A stretch of 64,000 nt of DNA from Bremia lactucae (taxonomy: Eukaryota; Oomycota; Peronosporomycetes; Peronosporales; Peronosporaceae), in the NCBI RefSeq assembly GCF_004359215.1, contig NW_027152023.1, forward strand, positions 131,507-195,506, in the 5' to 3' direction. Under the pieces are notes generated by a model that ran no database searches, was not told the DNA's origin, and saw only the letters and a list, made by a program, of their open reading frames with translations. This document shows positions 52,075 through 62,763 of the stretch, in pieces; the stretch's first letter is position 1, and each line of letters opens with the position of its first letter. The position numbers and the translations under genes were made by a program.

Positions 52075-52592
52075 TGTAACGGGCTAAAGTTGCCTTAATG
52101 TAACACAGTCCCCGTTAAGTACACTTGGTGTCAATTACTCAAAACAAGAAACTAGACCCACCACTCGGATGTGGTTCACATTTGTGACCAACCCTTGTGT
52201 ATGTGATGCACATTGGTGCATTCACATTAGGAGGGATGACGGCTAGCGTCATCCGTTACGCGAGGTATTTAGAAGATACGCTCGCAATACATATTAAGTG
52301 TTATCTATAGAGATGACATTTTGATTGGTAGAATTAGGTATTTATATTTAATACGATTAAATATGAATCAGACTGAAAACTACTTCCTACTTGGTAAGTG
52401 CGCACGAGGAGTCGGATCACCGCTCCCGTGACGGCACGCTTACGAGAGTACTTACTGCGTTGGGTAAGGTCGCTAAGGCGTCCACCAAATCAACCTCGCG
52501 GCACACGAGAGAAGACGGTCAAAGCGCTTTCTCGCTGTACAAGGGTATGTACTTAAGTAGAGCGTGGCCGCATTAAGACGTGCCCGCCTACA
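52075..52592 (+). repeat. LTR, family B, shared by E1 (3') and E2 (5')
   Basis: TGTAACGGGCTAAAGTTGCC to ..GCCCGCCTACA, with the E1 polypurine tract to its left and the E2 leader to its right: one LTR between two internal regions. Confidence 0.9.
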
Positions 52593-52665
52593 CTTTGCAG
52601 CACTTGAAATCCTTCACAGGATCCGCATCTCTGCGTGAGTACGTGACAATGAGCCTCAATATCGA

Positions 52666-53690
52666 TTGGGCTCGCCCCCCCTCTTTGAACATCATCGGGA
52701 GGTGGAAGAGCCCATTGCGCAGGGAATTAATGAACAAGCCCTGGCCAGGCTCCTGGGCAGTCATCCTGAGCAACATGTTATTCAGTTGGAGCAGTTTGAC
52801 GCATTCGTGCTCGGACAGCCGAGAGCCGCATTCGTGCCCGGACAGCCGAGAGCCGCGTCCGAGGCACAAGGCCATGCTGCCGCGGAGTCCGTCACTCAGA
52901 CTCAGGGTGAGCTGAGGCGTGAGCGTTATTGAGATGCTCTCAGCCCGGCCGCATCATCCGAGGCCCATTCGGATGGACCCGCCCAAAATCGATGGAACTG
53001 CAGCGCACACGATTGTCCACTGGCTGTGTGCCGTGGAGCAATGCTGCGTCGCGCAGCTTATCGAGGACGAAAGCCGGATGGTGCCGTACGCCATTTCGCA
53101 CCTGCACGGTAAGGCCTCAGAGTGGGCTTACTCGGCGCTTATGGCGGACGTTAAGGCGTTCCCTACATGGGCGATCTTTAAGACAACGATTCGCGCCATG
53201 TACTTTGACACTAGATTAGTTGAAATTGAAGAAGCCGCCATACAACGAAGTGGTGCTTCAGGCGTGCTTCTTTGGAGCGCGACAGGCGAAGTGATCTCTG
53301 CAAGAGTATGTGCTGGAGATGTGCTTGCTGTCGGCGTCCATTACCGTAGGTCCGATTCCGGAGCACAGTAAGGTGCCCACGTTGATGAACGGACTACGGC
53401 ATGGCATATCGCGACAGGCCCTTTTCAAAAAAGTGCCGTCGACGATGGAAGAGGCAATCGAAGTTGCCTTAGTTGAGGATCAATCCTACAACAGTGCCTC
53501 GGCGACAGCTTGGTATAAGCCGTCAGCCGAGAGGTCAGATACCACTAGCATGGAGTTGGGCAATGCAGACGTTGTCTGCTATAAATGCGTCAAGCGCTGC
53601 CATATGATGGCTCACTGCTATAACAGGCCTGCTGGGGCAAAGATGCCCAGCAAGAGAACTCCCTTCCCAAATGGCGATGGCAAGAACTAG
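52666..53690 (+). pseudogene. Gag (family B, E2)
   Basis: Same three frames, same frameshifts and same CCHC knuckle as 46220-47244; no difference seen. Confidence 0.8.
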
Positions 53691-53810
53691 CGTGCGAGAC
53701 GCATGAGTTCTGCATCGACCACTGAGAGGTCGTAAAATGCAGAAATAGGGGCGGGATGCCCTACTGACGCGAACTCGGAAGCTACCCCTAAGTTCAGAGT
53801 TGTAGACTAA

Positions 53811-54173
53811 ATGGGTAGCATAATCCCTGAGGTCTCGATATTTCGGAGCTCAACCCTGCTGGTCCATAGCGCTCATGTACGAGGCTATGACCAGGTGATG
53901 ACCCTCCTAGTGGATTCGGGTGCATCACAAAATCTTGTAAAAATCGCGGCTCTAAGAAAGAGACCGGCGATGTTTGAGTCGCTTTGCCAGGATGGCAAGC
54001 GAGAAGAGATGACCGTTCGTTTAGAGAACGGGGCGCTCGTTAAGTCTGAGGGATTTCAGGTAGAACTTGCCTTCAGCTTTAGTGACTTCTCTTGTAAAGA
54101 GAAGTTCACAGTGCTAGGTATGGAGAGTCCGCATGACCTCATCCTAGGCATGTCATGGTTGGCAAAACAGTAA
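53811..54173 (+). CDS. Retropepsin-like protease (family B, E2)
   Basis: 120 open codons with intact DSG (VDSGASQNLVKIAALRKRPA) and HDLILGMSWLAKQ. Relative to E1: F to L and L to I just after the active site, A to M, A to E and V to F further on. These clustered changes are nearly the only ones I see in 3.5 kb. Confidence 0.75.
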   Translation: MGSIIPEVSIFRSSTLLVHSAHVRGYDQVMTLLVDSGASQNLVKIAALRKRPAMFESLCQDGKREEMTVRLENGALVKSEGFQVELAFSFSDFSCKEKFTVLGMESPHDLILGMSWLAKQ

Positions 54174-54575
54174 ACATGGATAGACTGGCGTACACGCACA
54201 GTTGCGAACTATACGCAGGACACCGTAAAGGATGTGCTCCTGCGAGAGGCTGTCGAACACGGTTTAGGGTGCGTTGACGGGATGTCAAATGTCACCATTT
54301 CCTTCCCCGCTCGTGGCGATGGGGTATTGAAAAGGACGAAGACAAGTAGTCATGCGTCCGAATGTCCTGCACCGAGCCAAAAGCCTGTGGCAGTAGACGG
54401 CGAGCTGACAGGAAGTCAAGCGTCGCATGAACCGGCACAGTGCCTAGAGCCTGGTGCGCTTGGAAAGGGTGCGTTAGCCAGGAGAGCAACGGCACGCGCT
54501 TTCCAGTCAAAGATCTTGGTGACTCGAAGAACGAGTACCTGACAGATTAGTACGATCAAAGACACGTCAAAACGA

Positions 54576-55690
54576 GTGATCTTTGGATCAATTCCTAATA
54601 AAATGGACGGGCCTTCGAATAAGGTGTTCTATGCCGTCAAAGACGAAATGGCGGAGGCATCCTCAGTTGAGATGCTCCGGCAAATCTTTAAATCTGCCGA
54701 GGAGATAGTATATCTCCCGGAGCTGTCGTGGGATCTGTTCCTTGCCGAAATAAAGGAAGTAATGATCCACGAAACAGTAACACCAGTTCCAGAAGAGAAC
54801 TTGGTGGACTGTTGCTCGTCGTCTTCAATGAAAGAGAGCGTCCTTAAAACGGACAAAAAGAAACGGTTCGCTGCTTAAGGCTGGGATGCCTTGAGAGACA
54901 GGCCGTTCTTTGAGGTTCTTAGGAAACATCGAGATGTGTTACCAGAAGAAGTGCCGAGCCGCCTACCAGCAGATCGGGGCATCGGGCACGAAATAGATCT
55001 CGAACCTGGCACCAAATATTGTGCGACCAGGCAATAGCCGTTGCCAAAAGAACAGTCGAATTCATCGATGAGTTATTCGACAAGCGAGCCAACGCAGGAC
55101 ATGTGCGTAAGAGCAAACCGCCTCACTGCAGCCCGACGTTTTGTGTGCGTGAAGCCACAGGTGGATGGCGCGTGGTTCATGCTTACAATAAGCTGAACAC
55201 GGCGACCATAACGGCGCAAACGCCAATCCCGCGGAAAGATGTTTTGTTGAACTTCATGGAAAAGTTAATTATCTTTTCCGCGTTGGATACAATGGAAGCT
55301 ACTATCAAGTACTCATGAAAGTCTGATAGAGCCAAAACAGCTGTAAGCACCTCAAGCGGTTTGCTTTGGGAGTGGCTTGGATGCCCCAAGGTTTGAGAAA
55401 CGCACAGCGACATTCATCCGAGTGGTGTCTCATGTGATGCGTCAGTACCGTGTCTACATGCCCCATTTCTTTGACGATGTATTCGTGCATAGTAGGACCG
55501 GGGACGGGCTGAGCGAAAATAGCGTCCCACAAGCACCATTTAGACGATGTGTTGCAGACTTTGAAGGACGCCCAATTGTACATCAACTTGCAAAAATGCG
55601 CCATAGGGGTTCCCGAGGTACCTGTGCTGGGCTGCATCGTAGGTACACATCGTGTAGAGCAGACCCAGACAAGTAAAAACCGGTAAAAGA
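54576..55690 (+). pseudogene. Reverse transcriptase (family B, E2)
   Basis: Copy of 48130-49245 with identical stop (after CATRQ) and frameshifts; FFDD box near 55467. Confidence 0.8.
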
Positions 55691-56139
55691 ATGACCAATC
55701 CCTCGGCAGGTGAAGGATTTGCGCCATTCCGAGGGCTCGCTAATTACTTGCATAAATATAGCAAGAATTATGCTGAGCAAACTAAACCATTATCTGACCT
55801 TCTTAAAAAGGACGCAGAATGGGTTTGGTTAAAAGAACAAGATGATGCGTTCGCATCAGTGAAGAAATCTCTTGTAGAGGCACCGGCCTTGGCATTGCTA
55901 GACGCGGATATGCCCTTTAGCGTCGTCTGCGATGCAAGTAATTTTGCATTCGGCAGGGCGCTCATGCAGAAGGATGACGACGGCGTTGATTGTTTCATCT
56001 CTTATCAGTCCTGGCTATTAAAAGCCGCGGAACTAAATTACCCTGTGCCTCACAAAGAGCTACTTTTAATAAAGTATGCTCTTGTGAAGTTTCGTGAGCA
56101 CCTATTGGGCACCGAACTATGTTTGGTTTATACGGATCA
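55691..56139 (+). pseudogene. RNase H, truncated (family B, E2)
   Basis: FRGLANYLHKYSKNYAEQTK, FSVVCDASNFAFGRALMQKD, YPVPHKELLLIKYALVKFRE, LCLVYTDH, then cut by LTR-C. This is a better reading than E1 (no frameshift between 55877 and 56139). Confidence 0.8.
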
Positions 56140-56577
56140 TGTAACGGTGTATCGTTACATGTAATTAACATCTAAAGGTTGTTAATGAATGTAGTATCTA
56201 AAAGGCAGATAATATTTGGAAAATATTACTTTACGTAGTTATATTCAGAAAGCTTATCCATTGGTAGATATAAGCCAATATATCTACTTGCTCCGCGGTC
56301 CGGTCAGCCCTGGACGCGCGCAAAGAGAGAAGAATATATAACTTTATTACACGTTTTGTATTCGTCTATAATTAAGTAAGTATCAAATAGATAGAAACAA
56401 AAGAGCTTAATTATATTAAATACAGTTTTCTTTTAACCCTCTGTAAAGCAAGTGTTTTGAATAGAATCTTCCTCTGCACGCACTAGTGTACGTGAAGTGA
56501 CGTGATGCACCACTCGCACTGAAGCAGTGCGAAGTGGACTCGTATGAAGCAATACAAGTCAGCAGTGCCCCGTTACA
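56140..56577 (+). repeat. LTR, family C
   Basis: Begins TGTAACGGTGTATCGTTACA, itself a 7-bp-arm hairpin, and ends GTGCCCCGTTACA; 438 bases. The flanks (GATCA / AAGGT) give no target duplication and E2 does not resume to the right, so a deletion or truncation accompanied it. Confidence 0.75.
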
Positions 56578-57352
56578 AAGGTGGAACTCGATGCAGGACG
56601 CAACCTTCAACTTGTGGTATTACGTCCTGTTGCTTGACAGATACTGCACTGTGGAGGCGACGGGCTTGTGGATTAGGTATCCGAGTTTGTGGATTAGATA
56701 TCTGAGAGTGTTTTCTGCCTGGACGTACTCAAAAGCTGAAGGGAACTTTGCGTTGAATGGCCTGCAACTACCCCATGTTGTTAGAGGATCTTGGATTGCT
56801 TTGTTTGTGTTAGTTGCTCACGAATTAAAGTGTAAATGTGATGTTGCCGATTAAGTAGCTCCAGCGTTAGCAAAACAAAAATTTCCTGTCTTTTGTATTG
56901 ATGTTGTAGATTGGCAATGATGGATTAATGAAGGTTTCCTGTTTGAGCCACCATTGCGAGTCAAAGTCTTCTTGTGCAAGTGGTGTAATGCGTTGAATTA
57001 GCTGATAAATTTAGGTTCACATGATATGCCCATGCACCGGTTTACATCTGCTGATGTAAACCGGTGCAAGTGGTCCTTGGTATTCTGCTACTGTTGCTGT
57101 TGCGGGCTGATTGATACTGTTTGCGGGCTATAATCAATGTACGCTTTGATATCTCTCTTTGGACTCCATGTCACATCGGATTTCCAAATGCTATTGTGTC
57201 CACGCACACGGATTGAATTACATCGCAATTCTGAATTTTGTTGAATTGATTTGCACAAGAAAGTGCAATCCTGTCGTAAAAAGGCAGCAAGTCCTTTGAT
57301 TTCTTACCGATGTATTTTTTTTAATGTTGCATGCATCCCTTTTACTCACGAG
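56578..57352. other. Unassigned sequence with a perfect hairpin
   Basis: Short frames without recognised family (56534-56854 reads out of the LTR). 57033-57068 is a perfect 16-bp inverted repeat with a TGCT loop (arm TGCACCGGTTTACATC). It may be the internal or terminal part of element C or of the MULE at the right. Confidence 0.4.
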
Positions 57353-58280
57353 CTAGAAGTTTGACCGAAGTGCTTTACATGATTGGTCCACACAGAAAGA
57401 ATCTTCATAATATGGAGTAAAAGTTAGTAAGGATAGCAAATTTATAACAATGAAAATAAAAATCCGAACATCAAAATTCTCTTTGTACGCTAACCATTGT
57501 TTGTAGATGTACCGTCTGGGCTTCCGAGGAATACAGTCCAAAGAGCGTTCGTAAGCGCAAGCTCCCGATCCGTGACAAACACATGTTTTCAGTTAAATGA
57601 AAAATTGACTGAAACGAATTAAATGCCCAAGTGTAATCCTGCCCTGTTTCTTCGTCAAGAAACAGTAAAATAGGGTGAAGGAGTCATTGCTTGTCGGAAA
57701 CCCCTCACCATGCAACATTGGCAAGTTAAAACGGTTCGTCTTGTATGTGCAGTCTAATATGCAGATTTCGTTGACGCAAAACTGCTTGCTTATTTTCTTA
57801 CCAGAACTAGGGAGAACCAGAAGCACATTCAACTGATTTCTGTCATTTCTTCGAATGCAATGTAATTTTGGATGAGGATTTAGCAAGAGTTTATTTAGCA
57901 AAGCTTCTGAAGGGGTTTGTCAAGCAAGATCTGTCCTTCGTAGCGCTTGCGTGCATCTTTTGCTGTAACACAGAAGGAATTTTTATTTAATTGAAGTATT
58001 AATAAATTTGTTCTAAGAGGGACACCAGCATTGTGAAGCGAATCCACCTGTTGACGAACAATATTCAGAAGCCTGCGTACGGAAGAATATGCACTAAGGT
58101 GCACAAGGTCGTGGTTGTGAGCACCATTATGTCGCACAACAAAGCGACGAGCAACATGCAGCTATAGCCGAGTTCATACATGAACTCGACGGGGCCCAAA
58201 ACCTCCGCGCTTTCAACACGCGGAGGTAAGAGAGAGCAGGTGCTCATCAGTAAGAACTGTTGTGACAGCAGCATTAACAT
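57353..58280 (-). pseudogene. MULE/FAR1-type transposase remnant
   Basis: Minus-strand pieces: HNGAHNHDLVHLSAYSSVRR (58137-57895), NEICILDCTYKTNRFNLPML (57901-57593), and about 57585-57535 HVFVTDRELALTNALW. DCTYKTN and the TDRE block are signatures of Mutator-like transposases and hold the first two catalytic aspartates. Frameshifts separate them and the C-terminal Glu region was not found. Terminal inverted repeats were not identified. Confidence 0.75.
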
Positions 58281-58339
58281 GCTGCTAACGGGCCGACGCT
58301 TCCGCGTCGACCCGAAAATTTAAAGATAGATCTCCAAGT

Positions 58340-59480
58340 TTAAGGCAGTCAAAGGCGACTCCCTTTTAAAATGGTTCGTCAAATTAAACGACGCCATTGA
58401 AGCTCGCCGCATCAATGATGATGCGACGAAAGTGAAATTTGGCATGTCCAACTTAGCCGGACGTGCCAAAATTTGGGCCTTGGGGCTCAAGCTTCACACC
58501 CATTGATATTTTGGGTCGTATGAAGTCTTTAGACCCGGCTCAGGCAAACATTTTAAGCCGGCACGTGCCGAATTCAGGGCAAGCGTGATCTTCACGTTTA
58601 TGCCCAACATGCACGATACCTTCGAAGCTATATCATGAGTCATCCAATAGATGCACAGACACAGGTAATTGTGTTTATTACGGATCTTGCTGACGGTCCT
58701 GTCAAGACCCACCTGTTCCGGCTTCAATAGAGAGTCTAGGCCAACCGATCTCTGTAGCGACAAGAGGACTTCAGCCTGAAACAAGCTTTCGTCCACTCTG
58801 GATCTTATCGTCCTCAGAGACGACAAGAAAACGGAGGTCCAGAACCTATGCACCCCTCATATGTAGAGCGTAAAACCTCGCTAAAGTTACAAACGATTGC
58901 AAAAATGCAATCGTTGTCAAAAGACGGGCCACTACGCTTATGAGTGTAGTGCCCCACGCCCAATGCCTAAAAACATTGAGCGAAAAGATCGACCACCTTG
59001 CTAGGAACAGCGGAGGACGCGGATCCGACGCTGTTGAGAAATCGCAACGGCGAGGCGAATCGTCAAAAACGGTCGGGTAAGTAGGTGCAAAGCACTTTCT
59101 TGATCCAGTAACGTAAAAATAATATGCAGGCCTTTTGACGAAAGTTGCTCCTCACACACAAACATTGTGTATCACTGCCGTAGGTGATGAGGTTAACCTC
59201 ATCACCTTAAAATAAGTAGCGGTAAATGAATTGCCACTTGTGTCCCATGTCGATTGTGAATCGAACAATTTTATTTGACGCAAATCGCTAGAAGATAGCA
59301 GACTTGAATTCATTAAGCGCGATATATCTCTAACGAGGATGACAGTGCGCCTAGCAACAGGCGCATCTATAACAGCAAAGAAACGTATGGTTGGTCCTTA
59401 TTATTCCAAGGATGACATCAAATCTGTCATCTTACAAGTACGATGACATCATCATCGTACTGTTTACCCTTTAAAGTGTA
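58340..59480 (+). pseudogene. Gypsy gag-protease fragment, another family
   Basis: Plus-strand WFVKLNDAIEARRINDDATK and FGMSNLAGRAKIWALGLKL (58370-58500), then FKPARAEFRASVIFT: retrotransposon gag. Near 59240-59400 SHVDCESNNFI and MTVRLATGASITAKKRMV, a protease in which the active-site D-S-G/D-C-G is D-C-E. Frameshifts and stops; no RT follows before the LTR-D at 59545. Confidence 0.7.
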
Positions 59481-59544
59481 TTTGATTACACGACGTTCAG
59501 AGAAAAGTTCTAAGTAGCTAAGAGGTTAAGTAGATACAAAGTCT

Positions 59545-59893
59545 TAGCTACCAAAGGTAACTTATAAGGCTTCAGAATTGAGAAAAAGTAAACCTGTCTT
59601 AATATCAAGTTCTTTCATAACGATCTTCTATCTAGTGGCTTTAATATATTAATAATTAACTATGCAATGCGCCTCCTTGCGCAATGCCTTATCGTGTCTT
59701 GTAACGACTGGCAGGGTTGACTTAGACTAAATCAACCAAACAATAGAACTAATGTCTTATTGCGTCAATATTATTAAATTTGGTAATATTGAAACGATAA
59801 AGTCATATAAAATACAAAAGATTATAATTTTGTACTTCTTTATTTGTTTTCACTCATGGGAATTAATAATGTGTAGTGGGACACCCCGTTACA
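59545..59893 (+). repeat. LTR, family D, 5'-truncated
   Basis: From AGCTACCAAAGGTAACTTAT to ..GGACACCCCGTTACA; matches the right half of 61762-62456. It may be the 3' LTR of the gag-protease fragment to its left. Confidence 0.7.
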
Positions 59894-59989
59894 AGAGGAT
59901 GGACAAAAGTTACATACACGAGCCAAAATACTGCGGTGATGTGCCTGGGTTAGACCGTATCGCTTAAAAAGCTCATGTTTGCCGCATAG

Positions 59990-60702
59990 CAATGAAATTG
60001 TTCACACGATTTAATTCGGGAGAAGCCTTCAGAGAAGAATTTACTCGCTGTTGTTTGACTATCGTGCAGCTATTGGAAGCCTTACGTACTTGGCATCAAG
60101 CACGAGACCTGGTATATCGCTTGCAGACGGATTCCTGAGCAGATTTGTAAGTACTCCTACTGGAAAACATTGCAATGCTAAAAAGAATATCCCAAGATAG
60201 TCACAAGGAATAGTCTACAAGTGCATTATAGTGCCAAAAGAGGAGCTTCACATTCACTGATATTTTTCTGACAGCGATTGAGTAAATGAGCCTAAAATGA
60301 TAAAAAACGTGACTGGATTCATTTTTACACGAGTAGGAGGGCTACATCATGGTCCGCACATCGACAGACTATAGTGACTATGTCTACAGCAAAAGCGGAT
60401 ATATACATTACAAGTGCTGAAGCAGCCATGCAAACAATGGGCATGCGGAATATAACGCTCGAGACAATCTTGTGCATGAGTGTCATGTAAACATGTCAAT
60501 CAAGAACAAAGCAGCCCTCGTAATTTGCAAAGACCCCACCAACAGCAGACGAAGAAGACTTATCAAGTTAAAGAGGCGTTTCGCTCGTGAGATGGTGAAG
60601 CAAGGAAAGATGACGATTACCAAAGTTGCCTCTGTGATGAACCCAGCTGACATGCTAGCGAAGCATTTCGTCGATTACGACACCTATATCTACTCGTAGG
60701 CG
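59990..60702 (+). pseudogene. Copia RT tail and RNase H remnant
   Basis: Near 60050-60240 YRAAIGSLTYLASSTRPGIS and LADGFLSRFVSTPTGKHCNA, the Ty1/copia connection to RNase H. Near 60370-60420 SKSGYIHYKC. 60472-60699 RRRRLIKLKRRFAREMVKQG and VASVMNPADMLAKHF, the copia RNase H end (pattern NPADxxTK). Two or more frameshifts. Confidence 0.75.
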
Positions 60703-60762
60703 TGACGATTCCAGGTTGAGCCGACTGTAGCAATGATACGTGCTTTACGACTGTTGGCGGCG

Positions 60763-61095
60763 TGTTGGAATTCGTTTGGTCCCTTTGGGTACTTCAATGG
60801 TTGCGTTGAGTCCACGCGTGGTCGGTGCCATCTGAGAAGGAGTTTATGGAGCCACGACGTATGATAAGAAGTTAGTAGTACATGTATAAATAAGTATGAG
60901 ACACGACGTATAAGAGGAAGTTAGTAGTACATAGATAAGTAAGTTTTATACGTAAGGACATGACCCTTAAGTCATGGACGTTGTAGGATCAGTCGGCAAA
61001 TAGTACAGCAGGAATAGGAGCAAAGAAGAACACGCCGTCAAGTTTGTTGAGTCACTCTTATCGCTATACATAAAGCCTTCGAATCCTTTTCAAGA
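60763..61095 (+). repeat. Copia LTR (right end uncertain)
   Basis: TGTTGGAATTCG about 60 bases after the copia pol stop is the typical start of a Ty1/copia LTR. It holds a diverged direct repeat (GAAGTTAGTAGTACAT at about 60869 and 60914). The end was not located; no second copy in the window. Confidence 0.55.
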
Positions 61096-61510
61096 CCAAC
61101 CTCATGATTGGCCCACATGAAGGAATCGATGTCAACGCAATGTCCTCCCAGTAGAGGCCACTACCTCACGACGCAATACTTTGTGTGGACATGAAACTTA
61201 CCTCTTACCAAACTCCCCATTTGATGCTATTCCAACACCAAGCCTTAAGTATCAGTTTTTCTAATGACATCACAAAAGAAGATGTGGACATTAAGCTATA
61301 AATTATGTATGTGCTAATCTTCCGACAATTCTTTGACAACTCGAATGCGATAGCAACAAATTTGGCATGCACCGGATACACTATGGATTTCCATTTCCAC
61401 CAGATAAAATTCTCCGAAACGGCGAATACGTCCCCTTACTATTATTAATGCCAATTACACAATATATGATTTAAATTGGGTAGTAAGAACTAATCTATTG
61501 ATAGGTAGGC

Positions 61511-61732
61511 TTATATTTGTACTTCTTTCTTGTGAAGCTCTTTAACCTTAATCAAGCGCTGAAACGACATCACTAACACTGTATTTTCCCATACAATATA
61601 TTGACTATGCCTGCGAATCATATTTTCCCGTGTCTTCCTCGCTCGCTTTGAATGATGCTTGGACGTCGCGCATACGTCACACCAGATGTCAGTCTTCATT
61701 TCCGCACCCTTGATCCTTTCGTTCTTGTTCAA
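61511..61732 (-). pseudogene. Possible copia GAG-pre-integrase fragment
   Basis: Minus-strand CDVCATSKHHSKRARKTREN resembles the Cx2C..K..R segment of copia pre-integrase domains. It is short and alone on this strand. Confidence 0.35.
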
Positions 61733-61756
61733 AGCATTTATGGTTCCTTACGATGC

Positions 61757-62461
61757 GTGACTGTAACGGGGCGCCCTTTTGCTAGTACTGATAACTGTAC
61801 TAGCCAACCTACACTGGTTGCAGTGAAGGTGGGCCGCCTCGACTACTTCACGTACATGACATGCAGAGGGAGGTTCCTGGTAGCTAGGAAGTCGTAGCCA
61901 CCAAAGGTTAATTCTAAGGCTTTAAAATAGAGAGAAAGTAAAACTGTATTAATGTATTGAGTTCCTACGCAACGATCTTCTATCTACTCTGACTTTATTA
62001 CATAAATAGCCAAATATGTATGGTGCCTACTTGCGCACCGCACAATCGTGCCGTATGACGATTGGCGAGTTGGTTTAAACTTTAATCAATCAATTAATCA
62101 ATAGAACTAATGTCTTGTTGCGTCAATATGACAAAATTCTGTAATATTGGACGTCCATAAGGCTCTTATACTTATGCGTAAGCATAAGTTGTATGCAAAT
62201 CTCAAGAAGTATATATTTGCTGCAAGCAGGAAACCACTTCTTGGATGCATCGTGGGTAAACACGGTTAACGCCTGATCCGGAAAAGACCAAGAGGATCAC
62301 CGACTGGCCCGCGCCAGTCGATATCAAGGGACTGTTTAGTCAAAATTGAGACAGATAATAATTTGTACTTCTTTATATTCTTCCCTTTCATACGTTATAA
62401 TATTAATTATTCCCTTTGTAGGATATAATATTTTTTTAACGGAACACCCCGTTCCAGTGAC
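61757..62461 (+). repeat. Solo LTR, family D, with GTGAC target duplication
   Basis: LTR 61762-62456, TGTAACGGGGCGCCC to ACACCCCGTTCCA, flanked by GTGAC at 61757-61761 and 62457-62461. No internal region, so it formed by LTR-LTR recombination. It contains a foreign RT fragment (62155-62345). Confidence 0.85.
62155..62345 (+). pseudogene. Gypsy RT fragment inside the solo LTR-D
   Basis: HKLYANLKKYIFAASRKPLL and GCIVGKHG, then frame-shifted, is the RT thumb signature (compare KLYANTSKYMFGAEEIPVLG at 2080). The LTR-D at 59545-59893 lacks this stretch, joining ..GTAATATTG nearly directly to ..ATAATTTTGTAC. Confidence 0.7.
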
Positions 62462-62763
62462 CCCGTGTATTCCATGACAAGTTTATGAGCGCGTGTTATC
62501 GGAGGCGAATATCTACATTCTCATTAGCTATGCTATACTATGTATAAAGTCTACTTATTGGAGCCCTCGTAGGTGAAAAGCACTGCTTGGTAAGGATCTA
62601 GGCTTTAACGTGGCATCCATACCTGGCGCTTATATTTTACCGTTAAGCGAAACATGTACAACCAAAATATCATTTCGAGAGTTTTAAATTTGGATTTAAT
62701 CAAATCGCACTCAGGAATTTCATTAATTAAAACCACCTTAAAAATTTGTTCAAAATTGTCCTC
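62462..62763. other. Upstream region of the acyltransferase gene
   Basis: About 300 AT-rich bases between the LTR-D and the start codon. GCACTCAGGAATTTCATT near 62707 loosely recalls an oomycete core promoter, but the match is weak. Confidence 0.3.

Larger units (their letters stand above)
45656..52592 (+). mobile_element. Gypsy family B element E1
   Basis: 5' LTR 45656-46146, gag, protease, RT, RNase H, a truncated integrase, chromodomain, antisense ORF, polypurine tract (TTAAGGGGGAATGG, 52061-52074) and a 3' LTR 52075-52592 that is also the 5' LTR of E2. Non-autonomous: frameshifts in gag, stops after protease and in RT, integrase core deleted. Confidence 0.85.
52075..56139 (+). mobile_element. 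Gypsy family B element E2, 3'-truncated
   Basis: Follows the shared LTR. 52340-55879 appears identical to 45894-49433 (offset 6,446) apart from a patch in the protease. It ends inside RNase H (..CLVYTDH) where LTR-C begins at 56140. Confidence 0.85.

Noticed and set aside
56534..56854. 106-codon plus-strand frame at the LTR-C boundary
   Set aside because: Starts inside the LTR and shows no motif; likely chance reading.
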